From: Bog-756 sp963734435
GTDB lineage: Bacteria; Actinomycetota; Acidimicrobiia; Acidimicrobiales; RAAP-2
Direction: 5' to 3'
Length of the DNA: 64,000 nt
Assembly: GCA_963734435.1 (NCBI GenBank)
Contig: CAVTHA010000007.1
Location: forward strand, 62,001-126,000
Shown: one piece after another, positions 1 through 9,515 of the stretch
Layout: each line of letters begins with the position of its first letter
Position numbering within the stretch: the first letter of the stretch is position 1
Notes under the pieces: model-generated
Told to the model about the DNA's origin: nothing
The model's input: the letters and a program-made list of their open reading frames with translations, nothing else
Databases searched by the model: none
Position numbers and translations under genes: made by a program

Positions 1-529
1 CCCTCCAACCATACTCCGGAGGGTGGCGTGTTGATCGGCGACGGAAAGGCCCGGCGGCGGCTCATCCTGTTCGAAGACCCGCAATGCCCTTATTGCCGAC
101 AGTTCGAGGAAACCTCCGGGAGACCTCCTGCGCCGCGAGGTAGGAAAGGGGGAAGTGGCGGTCGAGTACCGGATGCGGTGTTTTCTTGGCGACGAATCGG
201 TACGGGCGGACAACGCCTTGGCACTTGGCGCAGAGTTCGGTCGGTTCGATGAGCTACGCCGCGAGCTGTTCGCAAACCAACCCGCCGAGAACAGCGGTGG
301 ATTCACGGTCGCTGACCTTACCGACCTGGGCCGTCGAGCTGGCCTGACCAGCTCGGAATACGTGACCGGTGTGAGAGAAGGGCGATACGAGGCGTGGGCA
401 GTTGCGATCGACCAATCGTTCCAGAAGCAGGATCCACACGGTACTCCAGCGGCTCTGCTCGACGGGCGGGAAGTGAATCCGCAATCACTATTCGACCCCG
501 AAGCGCTTCAAACGTTGCTGCGCCGATGA
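1..529 (+). CDS. DsbA-like thioredoxin-fold protein, 5' partial and frameshifted
   Basis: The reading frame is open from the window edge and carries a thioredoxin-type CPYC motif (about 88-99) after the segment LILFEDPQ, as in DsbA/DSBA-like oxidoreductases with a C-x-x-C active site. Near 117-121 one extra base shifts the frame. The second half (about 122-529) continues with a helical insertion and a C-terminal GTPAALLDGREV segment, which matches the cis-Pro loop region (TPxxxxxG) of this family. No signal peptide is visible because the 5' end is cut off. It may be a thiol-disulfide oxidoreductase or a cytoplasmic DsbA-like protein. The single indel could be a sequencing error, because both halves keep family features. 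Confidence 0.75.
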
Positions 530-707
530 ACGCGACCGCTGGGCTCTTTGTAGTCCGATCCCCCAAACGCAGTGAATGTCCGAGGTGGTACTCAACGAGT
601 GTGCGAGCTGAGTTTGCCCCGGCTCGAAAGACTTGACGTTCGAAAGGTTTGTGCCCTCTGGCCCGTCGTCCAAGCCGTCGGTTCGAGACATGGCGCAACG
701 AGACGAA

Positions 708-953
708 CTACCGAGGCTTGCCCGTGTCCACCCATCTTTGAAGGAGATCGACCTGTCCGGCCGGCCAGGCTCCGTCGCAAGGCATCGTGCCAGCGCGAAG
801 TCGTTCCACAATCGCACTGGCGTGTGCGCTCACGTCATCGTACGACCACAGATCGAAATGGACCTGCATCGACTCCCGGTCTCGCGAACGAAACAGTGGC
901 TTTATGTGCTCCTCAAAGCTCACCTGTTCGGGCGCGGCGGGAACTTCCGTCAT
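708..953 (-). CDS. Small conserved hypothetical protein
   Basis: An 81-residue protein with the patterns VSFEEHIKPLFRSRDRESM, HFDLWSYDDV and GTMPCDGAWP, followed by QRWVDTG. This arrangement recalls short conserved actinobacterial proteins with a degenerate cytochrome-c-like C-terminus, but there is no CxxCH heme motif, so heme binding is not supported. It stands alone, pointing toward the DsbA-like gene. The start at 953 is the only in-frame ATG that includes the conserved N-terminal segment. Function is unknown. Confidence 0.8.
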   Translation of the reverse strand: MTEVPAAPEQVSFEEHIKPLFRSRDRESMQVHFDLWSYDDVSAHASAIVERLRAGTMPCDGAWPAGQVDLLQRWVDTGKPR

Positions 954-1153
954 GAGCGCACCTGACCTCTACTCACGTGCCAACCATTGCGCTCGGTCAT
1001 TCGACCCGACCGTGGGTCAGACAAACGGCGCGAACGACGGGACATTTGGCAATCGGCATCATGCCGATGACGAGATGGGCACGATCTTTCGTTGATGGCG
1101 ATCTTGCTGGTGTCAATCTGATCCGTACGACTCCTCACTATCGGATTTTTCGG

Positions 1154-1259
1154 GGTGGAGGTAATCGCGATATCTTCGAACCGCTCTGGACTCCTCCGCA
1201 CCCTGCTTGGCCTGGTCCAATCTTGATTCAGGCCTATGGTTCAACTCCGCTTAGTGGCG
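1154..1259 (+). repeat. Dispersed 106-bp repeat, copy A
   Basis: Copy A of a four-member family (others at 14641, 18057 and 19164). It begins GGTGGAGGTAAT, contains TTCGAACCGCTC near 1175-1187 and ends with a T-arm-like GGTTCAACTCCGC. It is the most diverged copy and lies in the gap between 953 and 1294, where no gene is seen. Confidence 0.75.
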
Positions 1260-1293
1260 TTCAACGCAGGCTTCCCGAGGGGCCAACGGGCAT

Positions 1294-2471
1294 TTAGCCA
1301 TTGCCAGCGTCAGGTGGCAACGCGGAGTTCCGAGACCGGTCGCGCCGTTTGGTCCTCGTGGACGTTCGCGCCAGCCTGGTTGCCGCCGCCTGTCGAAGCG
1401 AGAAGGTCTGCTCAGGCCGAAGTGGACTGCGATCCGAGACCCAGGGGACGAGTGGAGCTTCGACAAACCGGGCAAGATTGAGCAACACAGTGTCATAGTT
1501 GACGCGCCAACCTGAAAACGCTCGTCCATGCCTGCTCCCGATCCGGCTTGAGACCAATGCCGGCCTCGGCCATCTGGTCACAGGCTGAATCAAATTCAGC
1601 CCGAGCGATAGAGATGGGGTCGTCAGGCGACGGATCGGGGTCATAAGGAATCCCGAAGCTGGAGGCGATCCAACGCAGCGAGAGGTACCCGGCTCGTATG
1701 GTCAGCTGGGCATCGGGATCGTTCTGGTGCTCGATGGTAGATACCCACAAGCTGGCACCGTCGAGAAGGACTCCCGCCGAGTTGACCCACGACTGGTTGG
1801 AGTGCGGTGAACGGAAGACGGCGAGAATCGGGTAGGAGCTGTGGGTCTCCTCCACATCCACGAACCACGATTCCCACGTTCTCCACAGCTCTGTCAGTCG
1901 ATAGTTGACGTCTTCGATGCGGTGGTAGCGAATGAGCATCGAGGTTGCGCTTGGTGGAGATCCCGCACGCACTGCGAGAAGGCTTACACCGTTCTCACGC
2001 CGGGAAAAGGACTGATAGATGCTCGGCAGATAGGTGATCAACAAGGTAAGCAACACCAGCCCCAGTCCGGCCTCGCTGTAGGTCAGCAGTTGGGTGGCCA
2101 GATGTGCCGTTGCCGAGGTACCGATGGTGGTGACCGACGATCCCGACAATTTCGACGGCCCGTTTGAACGAAGACGTCTCGATGCCCAAGAACATCAGCG
2201 AGTAACCGATGACAATCAGACCCATCCACGTCGCCAGCTCGGCAATCAATGTCGCCGGGCCAAAGAAGGCCATGATCCGATCCCGACGCTCATAGTCCGC
2301 GGCATGCCGTAAAAACACTCGGAAGATCAGTCGCATAGAAACGACCACGAGAGTAACGAGCCGGTTCTGCACCGCCCGGGGCAGGACCGTCGACTTAATG
2401 GCGGACGCCATCGCGACGGCCACCATGGCGACGCCGACGACGAAGAGTACGACATCGATTGCTTTCCCCAT
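1294..2471 (-). pseudogene. Ion-channel-like membrane protein, double frameshift
   Basis: Three successive minus-strand frames make one protein. The first (2471 to about 2150) has a signal-anchor-like helix and further transmembrane segments. The second (about 2149 to 1530) starts with SGSSVTTIGTSA, which resembles a K+-channel-type pore/filter loop, then a hydrophobic segment and a soluble domain. The third (from about 1525) resumes with GWRVNYDTVLLNLARFVEAP. Frame changes fall near 2150 and 1525. Homologous actinobacterial membrane proteins read continuously through these points. It could be a real pseudogene or carry assembly errors. The transported ion cannot be told from the sequence. 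Confidence 0.7.
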
Positions 2472-3102
2472 CAGCTGGCCAACCCGTTCGCGGATGCCAT
2501 TTGGTCACATGACATTTCTCCACTTCTCAGAGCTCGCGTATCATCGGCCATGCCGTCGAAGTCCATCAGCTCATCTTGCCCTCTTCATACAGCTTGCCCG
2601 AGTGGACTGCCCGGCTGCCGTGGCGGAGGCCTTGGTTACAGCAACGATCTCGCCAAAGGCGCCGATGTTGTGGTCGTGAGACAGCCGGGTCAGGCGGGCC
2701 TGGCGAGATACTTGTGGACGGCACGCAGCGACCCCTCTCCAACCGCCGCAGCCACCCGCTTATTGGATCCCAGCCGTACACCGCCGACGCCAATGCTCCT
2801 GGCGCGGAGGGTTGGAAGCGGCGAGGTCTCTGCCGGCCAAGGGGTACCAAGCAAGGATTCAGTAGGATGCGATCGATCGGCAGAGGAACCCTTCTCGTCC
2901 AGCGAGACGGTGCCATTCAGCCATGACGTGCCAGGTTCTGCGTCGATGAAACAGAAGAGCCCAACGCATTCTTTGTCGTGGCGATGCTCGACGGCGTGTT
3001 CGAGGACCACACCTTACCGGCGCTGTCCAGTTCAAGAGACCCGATTCCGACTGACGCCCGTCGACTGAAGGTCCCTTCTTCGACATTCCAGTCGGTGGAC
3101 CC
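2472..3102. other. Intergenic stretch without a recognisable gene
   Basis: About 630 bp between the channel-like gene and the MarR gene. Several overlapping open frames exist on both strands, but none shows a recognisable domain. A DosR-box-like 14-mer (CGACTGAAGGTCCC) lies at 3062-3075 with no gene start next to it. Confidence 0.5.
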
Positions 3103-3581
3103 TTAGTTGACCTCAGACGTGTCGATGCGCGACAGGATTCGGTCTGCGTCGCGGCCTAGCCTCCGTAGTCGCTCGGGCGACAAAACGTCGATGACGAGCG
3201 ACCGGACATGTGCGACGTGGTTGGGAGCTGCCTCGGCGAGGGCCCGAAACCCGTCTCGGTGAGAATTGCATTGGTGAACCGCCCGTCGGTCCGATCCGGC
3301 TCACGGCGCACCAACCCCCGCTCCTCGAGGCGCTTCACCACGCGTGACAACCGCGACAAGGATGCGTTGGTGACCTCCGCGAGCGAGCTCATCCGCCTCG
3401 TCCGCTCCCGGCTCTCTGACAGCATGGCCAAAACCTGGTACTCCACCATGCCGAGCCTGGAGTCGCGTTGCAGCTGTTGGTCGATTGACCAGGGAAGCCA
3501 GGTCATCAACCGCACCACTGAAAGCCAGGAGTCGAGCTCCTCGGGGGTCAGCCACTTCACCTCCGGCTCGTCGGAGTCCAT
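3103..3581 (-). CDS. MarR-family transcriptional regulator, frameshifted near the 3' end
   Basis: The N-terminal helices (WLSVVRLMTWLPWSIDQQLQ) and the winged-helix segment (MVEYQVLAML ... TNASLSRLSRVVKRLEERGLV ... DRTDGRFTNAILTETG) are typical of MarR proteins. One missing base near 3250 breaks the frame. The alternative frame gives the expected C-terminal dimerisation helix (ALAEAAPNHVAHVRSLVIDVL) and a stop at 3103. The start at 3581 fits the usual MarR length of about 150 residues; an upstream ATG at 3620 is possible. It diverges from the epimerase gene at 3885, and twin inverted repeats between them suggest control of itself and that neighbour. Confidence 0.85.
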
Positions 3582-3715
3582 TCGGCCTGATCCGGTCACT
3601 TGTCGAATAGTAGTCAACAACTCACAGTGTCAAGTGACATCGGAACACCCGGCCCACGCCGACACACGCTAGTTCGCCATCCAACACAAATCTCTTGCTA
3701 AAGATACGGCCTTTT

Positions 3716-3764
3716 ACTTGACACAGCAAGTCATTAGCCCTAGTCTTTAGTTGATGTTGCAAGT
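3716..3764. promoter_or_regulatory. Promoter with twin palindromic operator-like sites
   Basis: ACTTGacacagCAAGT (3716-3731) is a perfect 5+6+5 inverted repeat, and AGTTGatgttgCAAGT (3749-3764) is a near copy 33 bp further on. A TTGACA box (3718-3723) and TAGTCT (3741-3746), 17 bp apart, overlap the sites. The arrangement fits repression of the epimerase gene by the adjacent MarR protein; this is inferred. Confidence 0.55.
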
Positions 3765-3884
3765 GATAGAGACCGGAGCTCACACCACGAGGGCTCGCTT
3801 CGTAGCCGACCAGGCCGGCCATGATCGCAACTCCCCCCGCTCGAATCTCGAGCGTTGCGCCGACCGAGACAGGAGGCAATCAAC

Positions 3885-4766
3885 ATGAAAGTCGCACTCA
3901 CCGGAGCAACGGGGTTCGTCGGATCTCACATACTCGCCGAGCTGCAGGCTCACGGGCACGAGGTGACCGCGCTTGTGCGCGACAACGCTCAATCCCGTGC
4001 GGTCGCCGACCGAGGCGCTACCCCGGCCATCGTTGACCTCTACGATCGACCGGCCGTCGTCAAGGCCTTCAGCGCCGCGGACGGCGCCATCCACACCGCA
4101 AGTCCCGGAGACGCCACCAGCGCGGACCTGGACTCCGCCGTGGTCGACGCGGCGATCGAAGCATTCGATGGTACTGGCAAGCCCTATCTCCACATCAGCG
4201 GCGTGTGGATCTACGGCACCAACACCGCGATCACCGAAGACTCGCCGTTCGACGCGCCGGCGATGGTGTCGTGGAAGAAGCCGATCGAGCAGCGAGTGCT
4301 GGAGGCAGGCGGCATGCGAGGCGTCGTGATCGCGTCCAGCGTGGCCTACGGTGACGGCGGAGGAGGGATCCCCGGACTGCTCCTCGGATCTCCCCGCGAC
4401 CCCGCCGGCAACTTGATCATGCTCGGCACCGGTGAGCAGCACTGGTCGACCGTCCACGTCGCCGACCTGGCGAATTTCTTCCGACAGGTGTTGGAAGACG
4501 ACTCCGCCAAGGGCTACTACGTCGTCGGGAACGGTCTGAATACCACCGTGGCTGAACTGACCGAGGCCGCTGCCGTCGCTACCGGCGCCTCCGGGGCCGT
4601 CCCCGGCTCAGATGAGGAGGCACGCGCCAGACTCGGCGACTACTTCGCCGAGGTCCTGCTGCTCGATCAAGGCACGGCCGCGACCCGGGCACGATCTGAA
4701 CTCGGCTGGCTCCCCACCCATCCGGGGCTCGTGGACGAGTTCCGCCACGGCAGTTACCAGAGCTAG
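3885..4766 (+). CDS. NAD(P)-dependent epimerase/dehydratase (extended SDR)
   Basis: A 293-residue protein starting at an ATG 8 nt after AGGAGG. The N-terminal Rossmann signature TGATGFVGSHI (GxxGxxG), an Asp-rich nucleotide loop, and SxxxYG-type elements (SSVAYGDGGGG) fit the extended short-chain dehydrogenase/NmrA group. A late HVADLANFF segment is usual for epimerase-like SDRs. The catalytic YxxxK is not in the classical form, so the reaction and substrate are uncertain. The gene is divergent from a MarR regulator and lies just downstream of twin palindromes, suggesting an inducible oxidoreductase. Confidence 0.85.
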   Translation: MKVALTGATGFVGSHILAELQAHGHEVTALVRDNAQSRAVADRGATPAIVDLYDRPAVVKAFSAADGAIHTASPGDATSADLDSAVVDAAIEAFDGTGKPYLHISGVWIYGTNTAITEDSPFDAPAMVSWKKPIEQRVLEAGGMRGVVIASSVAYGDGGGGIPGLLLGSPRDPAGNLIMLGTGEQHWSTVHVADLANFFRQVLEDDSAKGYYVVGNGLNTTVAELTEAAAVATGASGAVPGSDEEARARLGDYFAEVLLLDQGTAATRARSELGWLPTHPGLVDEFRHGSYQS

Positions 4767-5012
4767 ACCTTCCTCCTCCGGTTCTGTCGTGGAGTTAGGG
4801 TTGCCAGCTGTTAGTCGGGCGATGGCCACTGAGTACCTAGCGATCGCCGACCACGGCCTCGTCTGGCGCTGATCAACCCGGCGTAGGAACCTCGACCGTG
4901 CCTTGGGTTGAGCTCGGTGGGGTCCCGATTGATCGATTCCCGCGACAACCTTGCGACGGGAGGCTCTCTCCAGAGAGGATCTCCTCCCCCTTGCGCCGCC
5001 GCCCCATTTCGA

Positions 5013-5035
5013 AGTAGGATACTCAGTATTCTACT
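5013..5035. promoter_or_regulatory. 23-bp palindromic operator upstream of PadR
   Basis: AGTAGGATACTCAGTATTCTACT is an almost perfect palindrome centred on 5024, ending 15 bp before the PadR start codon and upstream of a purine-rich RBS (GAAGAGGGG). PadR proteins commonly bind such dyads and autoregulate, so it is assigned as the PadR operator by position. Confidence 0.6.
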
Positions 5036-5050
5036 ACGAAGAGGGGACCT

Positions 5051-5638
5051 ATGAGCATCCGTCATGCCCTGTTGGCCCTGCTCAGCGAGGGTCCCAAGTA
5101 CGGCCTGCAGCTGCGCCAGGAATTCGAGGCCCGCACCGGCGAAGTGTGGCCGCTCAACGTCGGGCAGGTGTACACGACCCTCCAGCGCTTGGAGCGCGAC
5201 GGGCTGGTGGAGTCCGACGACGCCGCCGACGAGGGCCCCCAGAATGGATTCCACATCACCGAGGGCGGCGAAGCCGAGCTGGCCAAGTGGCTGCGCACCC
5301 CGCCCGACTTCTCCTCGCCGCCCCGGGACGAGCTGGTCATCAAGGTCCTCGTCGCCCTCGGTCTGCCGGGGGTCGACGTGCACGAGGTGGTGCAGGTGCA
5401 CCGTCGCTACCTGGTCGAGCTCATGCAGCGGTGGACTCGCCTGAAGGAGGACGAGTCCCGCCTCGATCTCAATTTCGCCCTGGTCGTCGATGCCGAGCTC
5501 TTCCGGCTCGACTCGCTGATCAGGTGGCTGGACACGGCCGACGGCCGTCTGAAGCGAGCAGCTGCGGGCGTGGATGCGCCGGCACCGCAGTCGTTCCCCC
5601 TCCCCAAGGCCCGGCGCAAGCTAGGAGCCCCTCAATGA
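5051..5638 (+). CDS. PadR-family transcriptional regulator
   Basis: A 195-residue protein. The N-terminal winged helix shows the PadR pattern HALLALLSEGPKYGLQL ... GQVYTTLQRLERDGLV, and the C-terminal helical region resembles the Vir_act_alpha_C dimerisation domain. Its stop codon overlaps the start of the ABC ATPase gene by an ATGA tetranucleotide, so it is the first gene of a PadR-ATPase-permease operon. This is a common arrangement in which PadR represses an exporter and is released by the exported compound. The palindrome just upstream supports autoregulation. Confidence 0.92.
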   Translation: MSIRHALLALLSEGPKYGLQLRQEFEARTGEVWPLNVGQVYTTLQRLERDGLVESDDAADEGPQNGFHITEGGEAELAKWLRTPPDFSSPPRDELVIKVLVALGLPGVDVHEVVQVHRRYLVELMQRWTRLKEDESRLDLNFALVVDAELFRLDSLIRWLDTADGRLKRAAAGVDAPAPQSFPLPKARRKLGAPQ

Positions 5639-6357
5639 GCTACCTCGAACTACGCGACATCTCCAAGGTCTACGGCGAAGGCGCCGCAGAGGTGCACGCC
5701 CTCCAGCACGTCGATCTCTTCGTCGACGCCGGGTCTCTGGTGGCCGTCATGGGCGCCAGTGGCTCGGGCAAGAGCACGCTATTGACCATCGCCGGCAGCC
5801 TCGAGGATCCCACCAGCGGTGAGGTCTACGTCGGCGGCCGGCCGCTGTCCTCGCTGTCGCGCAACGGCAAGGCGCGCCTGCGCCGCCAGTCCATCGGCTA
5901 CGTCTTCCAGGACTACAACCTGCTCGCCGGCCTCAGCGCGGTGGAGAACGTGTCCCTGCCGCTCGAGCTTGACGGCATCGCGGCCCGCAAGGCCCAGGCG
6001 GCCGCGCTCGAGTCGCTCGAGGATTTCGGGCTGAAGGACCGGGCATCGCACTACCCCGACCAGCTGTCGGGTGGCGAGCGCCAGCGGGTCGCCATCGCCC
6101 GGGCCGTGGTCGGCGGACGACAGTTGCTCCTGGCCGACGAGCCGTCCGGCGCGCTCGACTCGACCAACGCCGAATCCGTCATGCGTCTGATCCTCGCGGC
6201 CTGTCAACGCGGCATGGCGGCCGTCGTGGTGACCCACGACGCGCAGCTCGCCTCGTGGGCCGACCGCGTGGTGTTCCTGCGCGACGGCCGCGTCGTCGAC
6301 CAGACGCACCCGGTCGAGAGCCCGGAAGCACTCCTCGCCGACCTCCCGAACCAATGA
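5635..6357 (+). CDS. ABC transporter ATP-binding protein (MacB/LolD type)
   Basis: A 240-residue ATPase with Walker A (GASGSGKST, about residue 41), Q-loop (YVFQDYNLL), signature LSGGERQRVAIARA, Walker B (LLLADEPSGALD) and the His switch (VVVTHD). The leading SYLELRDISKVYGEG and the LSLPLEL-type region fit the MacB/LolD class that pairs with FtsX-like permeases. The start overlaps the PadR stop, and its own stop overlaps the permease start, indicating translational coupling. Confidence 0.95.
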   Translation: MSYLELRDISKVYGEGAAEVHALQHVDLFVDAGSLVAVMGASGSGKSTLLTIAGSLEDPTSGEVYVGGRPLSSLSRNGKARLRRQSIGYVFQDYNLLAGLSAVENVSLPLELDGIAARKAQAAALESLEDFGLKDRASHYPDQLSGGERQRVAIARAVVGGRQLLLADEPSGALDSTNAESVMRLILAACQRGMAAVVVTHDAQLASWADRVVFLRDGRVVDQTHPVESPEALLADLPNQ

Positions 6358-8909
6358 GCGTCGGCGTCCTCGAGGCTCCGGCCACCGGGTCGGCTCCCGA
6401 ATCGACCACGGGCGGGGTCCCGGCCCGCCGGGCCATGATCCGCTGGGCCTGGCGCCTCTTCAGGCGCGAGTGGCGTCAACAGCTGCTCATCCTGCTTCTC
6501 GTCATCGTCGCCGTGGCCGCCGTCGTGGTCGGTGCGGCCGTCGCTACCAACACGCCGCCGCCCGCCAACTCCGGGTACGGCACGGCCGGCGACCTGGCCA
6601 CCTTCACGAGCTCCGGGAAGCAATCGGATCTGAACTTGGCGGCAGCCCAGATCGCCGCGCTGCAGCACCGCTTCGGCACGGTCCAGGTCATCGAGAACGA
6701 GACATTCAACGTCCCCGGCAGCACCCAGACGTACCAACTTCGGTCCCAGGACCCACACGGCCCCTACGGCGGGCCGATGCTCCAGCTGCTCTCCGGGCAC
6801 TACCCGACCGGGCCCAACCAGATCGCGCTCACCCCTGGGCTGGCGTCCGACCTGAACCTGAGGGTTGGTGACCCCTGGCCTCGAGGCGGCAAGACCGTCG
6901 TCGGCATGGTGCAGAACCCCCAGAGCTTGCTCGACGAATTCGCGCTGGTTCCCCCGGGGCAGGTGACGAATCCGACACAGGTGAACGTGCTCTTCGACGC
7001 ACTGGGCGTGAACCCGGACCGTATCGGGCCCAACGTCTCGACGCCGGGCTCCCTGAACAGCAGCCAAATCGACCCCGAGACGATCGTGCTGGCGTTGGCG
7101 ACCGTCGGTATGCTGCTCATCGCGCTCGTGTCAGTCGGCGGCTTCACGGTGCTGGCGCAGCGCCGACTGCGTGCCCTCGGGATGCTCGAGTCCATGGGCG
7201 CGACGGACCGCAACGTCCGGCTCGTGCTGCGGGCAAACGGCGTGATCGTCGGGGTGGTGGGCGCCATAGTGGGCTTCGCGCTGGGCCTCGTGGCTTGGTT
7301 GGCCTACCGCCCGCACAACGAGCAGAGCGCGCACCACCTCATCCCGATGTTCGCGCTCCCGTGGACTGTGATCGTGGTGGCGATGGTCCTCGCCGCCGTC
7401 GCCACCTTCGTCGCCGCCGGCCACCCGGCTCGCGCCATCACGCGTGTCCCGGTCGTCAGCGCCCTGGCCGGGCGCCCCGCGCCGCCGCGCCAGATCCACC
7501 GTTCGTTCGTTCCCGGCGTGATCGCGCTCGTCATCGGGTTCTTCATGTTCTCCGCCTCGGGTGCGGCCGGGAACGGCGGCGGCGTGATTTGGCTGGTGCC
7601 CGGATTCGTGGCGCTGATCGTAGGGATCATCCTCGTGGCGCCGTTCTTCTTGGCCCTGCTGGCACGAGTAGGGGGGAAGGCACCGATCGCCGTCCGTTTG
7701 GCCCTGCGCGACCTCTCGCGGTACCGGGCCCGGTCCGGCTCGGCCCTCTCGGCCATCAGCGTCGGCGTGCTGATCGCTGTGGTCATCTGCGCCGTTGCCG
7801 TCGCCCGTTACAGTGACGTCTTCGACTACGCCGGGCCGAACCTGGCGTCAAACGAGCTGGCGGTGTGGAGTCCGAGCGGCAGTCATGGCAACGGGCCCAA
7901 TGGGACGACGCTGCCGCCGAGCATCCAGTCGCAGGAGGCCAGCGTCCACTCCATCGCCTCCTCTGTCGGCGCTACGGGCGCCATCGAACTCGACAATCCC
8001 ACGGCCAACCTCCAGAGCCCCAGCGCCTCGGGCCGTCAGTGGAACGGAGCCATCTACGTGGCGACGCCGGCGCTCCTGAGGGCCTACGGCATCAGCCCAT
8101 CGTCCATTGCTTCCAACGTCGACATCCTCAGCTCGCGCCCCGGGGTCTCGGGTTCGGGCGTAGAGCTGACCTACGGAGGAGGAGGCGGGAAGGACGGCGG
8201 CTCGCCGGTCGGCCCGGGCCCGGGTGGCGGCGGGGGTCCTGGTCCAGGAAACACGAATTCTTGTCCAACCGGTTCATGTGTCGCCCACCCGGTCATTCAA
8301 GAAGAGAGCCAGCTGCCCACGGGCACGTCGGCACCGAACACGGTGATCACCGAGAGTGCGTTGCGCCGCCTGCACATCGCGAGCCAGAGCAGTCTCGTGG
8401 GCTGGATCCTTCAAGCGAACAGCCCGATCACCTCCGCCCAGATCATGAACGCCCAAACGGTGGCAGCCACTAGCGACCTGGGCATCGAGTCGAAGAACGA
8501 CGAGCCGACCTCGGCCGAGATCGTGAACTGGGCCACCGTGTTCGGCATCGCGCTCGCACTCGGCATCCTTGCCATGAGCGTCGGGCTCATCCGGAGCGAG
8601 ACGGCGAGCGAGTTGCGCACGCTGACCGCCACCGGCGCCAGCTCCCGCACCCGACGCAGCCTGACGGCCGTCACCGCCGGCGGCCTGGCCTTTCTCGGCG
8701 GGCTGCTCGGGACGGTGGCCGCCTACGTCGGGCTGGCCGGATGGTTCCACTCGAACTCGCTGGAAGGTGGCCTGTCGGACATCATCGATCACATCCCCTG
8801 GAACAACCTGTTCCTCATCGTGATTGCCATGCCGGTCGTCGCCACCATCATCGGCTGGGTGCTGGCGGGACGGGACCCGACGGGGATGTCCACTCGTCCG
8901 ATGGAGTAG
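6354..8909 (+). CDS. ABC transporter permease with FtsX-like domains
   Basis: An 851-residue membrane protein. One N-terminal transmembrane helix (about residues 35-60) is followed by an extracytoplasmic region. A first FtsX-like cluster follows (VLALATVGMLLIALVSVGGF onward), then a second at the C-terminus (WATVFGIALALGILAMSVG ... NNLFLIVIAMPVVATIIGW). A Gly/Pro-rich linker (about 8170-8260) sits in the second extracytoplasmic loop. This duplicated FtsX plan is typical of exporters of peptides, lipids or drugs paired with MacB-type ATPases. The substrate is unknown. The start is chosen for the ATGA overlap with the ATPase. Confidence 0.92.
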   Translation: MSVGVLEAPATGSAPESTTGGVPARRAMIRWAWRLFRREWRQQLLILLLVIVAVAAVVVGAAVATNTPPPANSGYGTAGDLATFTSSGKQSDLNLAAAQIAALQHRFGTVQVIENETFNVPGSTQTYQLRSQDPHGPYGGPMLQLLSGHYPTGPNQIALTPGLASDLNLRVGDPWPRGGKTVVGMVQNPQSLLDEFALVPPGQVTNPTQVNVLFDALGVNPDRIGPNVSTPGSLNSSQIDPETIVLALATVGMLLIALVSVGGFTVLAQRRLRALGMLESMGATDRNVRLVLRANGVIVGVVGAIVGFALGLVAWLAYRPHNEQSAHHLIPMFALPWTVIVVAMVLAAVATFVAAGHPARAITRVPVVSALAGRPAPPRQIHRSFVPGVIALVIGFFMFSASGAAGNGGGVIWLVPGFVALIVGIILVAPFFLALLARVGGKAPIAVRLALRDLSRYRARSGSALSAISVGVLIAVVICAVAVARYSDVFDYAGPNLASNELAVWSPSGSHGNGPNGTTLPPSIQSQEASVHSIASSVGATGAIELDNPTANLQSPSASGRQWNGAIYVATPALLRAYGISPSSIASNVDILSSRPGVSGSGVELTYGGGGGKDGGSPVGPGPGGGGGPGPGNTNSCPTGSCVAHPVIQEESQLPTGTSAPNTVITESALRRLHIASQSSLVGWILQANSPITSAQIMNAQTVAATSDLGIESKNDEPTSAEIVNWATVFGIALALGILAMSVGLIRSETASELRTLTATGASSRTRRSLTAVTAGGLAFLGGLLGTVAAYVGLAGWFHSNSLEGGLSDIIDHIPWNNLFLIVIAMPVVATIIGWVLAGRDPTGMSTRPME

Positions 8910-8915
8910 GCGACC

Positions 8916-9437
8916 GTGACCACCCGCAGCGATCCCCGCTCGGTGACGAGCGAGGCCTCGACGTCACGGGAGGGTGCGGTGGAACAAGGCCATCGGATAC
9001 GGGCCCGATGGCTGGTCCACCTCTGGCTAATCGGGACCTTAGCCGGCTCGCTGGCCGCCTTGGTGTTGACCCGAGGGCTGACGGTGCATGTGGTGATCGG
9101 GCTGGCGTTCGTGGCCCTGGCGGGCATGCACGTGGCGCAACGCCGACACACCGTGACGCGGTTGCTCAGGAACCTGGGCAGTGCTCGCACATGGTTCAGG
9201 CGTCGTGGGCGGCTGGCGTGGTCGGACTTGGTCTTGTCCCTGGTGACCCTCAACGTCGTGGCATCGGGGACCTACGACCTGCTGTCGGGCAACAAGATGA
9301 CGGTCCGCCTCCGCGATCTCGGGATCCCGCTCCCCGACATCGGGTGGCACTCGCTCTCGGCAATCGTGCTGCTTGCGTACCTGTGCGTCCACGTGGCGCG
9401 CCGCTGGGGCCGCCTCCGCGGTTCCGTAATCCGCTAA
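8916..9437 (+). CDS. Four-helix membrane protein, DUF4405/cytochrome b561-like
   Basis: A 173-residue protein with a GTG start 6 bp after the permease stop, so probably in the same operon. Four hydrophobic helices are visible (LWLIGTLAGSLAALVL, VVIGLAFVALAGMHVA, LVLSLVTLNVVASGTYDLL and HSLSAIVLLAYLCVHVA). Histidines at the ends of helices 2 and 4 are spaced as in b-type heme-binding DUF4405 or cytochrome b561-like domains. Heme binding is inferred from that spacing only. Confidence 0.75.
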   Translation: MTTRSDPRSVTSEASTSREGAVEQGHRIRARWLVHLWLIGTLAGSLAALVLTRGLTVHVVIGLAFVALAGMHVAQRRHTVTRLLRNLGSARTWFRRRGRLAWSDLVLSLVTLNVVASGTYDLLSGNKMTVRLRDLGIPLPDIGWHSLSAIVLLAYLCVHVARRWGRLRGSVIR

Positions 9438-9450
9438 CACGTGTTGGGCC

Positions 9451-9515
9451 GTCGCCACCATCGTCGGCCCCCTGCTGCCCGGGCGGGACCCGAAAGGGAT
9501 GTCCAGCCCTTTGGG
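9451..9515 (+). pseudogene. Remnant of an ABC permease 3' end
   Basis: This segment encodes VATIVGPLLPGRDPKGMSS, closely matching the C-terminus of the permease at 8838-8902 (VATIIGWVLAGRDPTGMST). No upstream permease body remains, so it looks like the leftover tail of a second permease copy or a partial duplication. Confidence 0.55.

Noticed and set aside
3062..3075. DosR-like box CGACTGAAGGTCCC
   Set aside because: One half-site is good, but no gene begins in a suitable position; it is far from the dormancy-type island.
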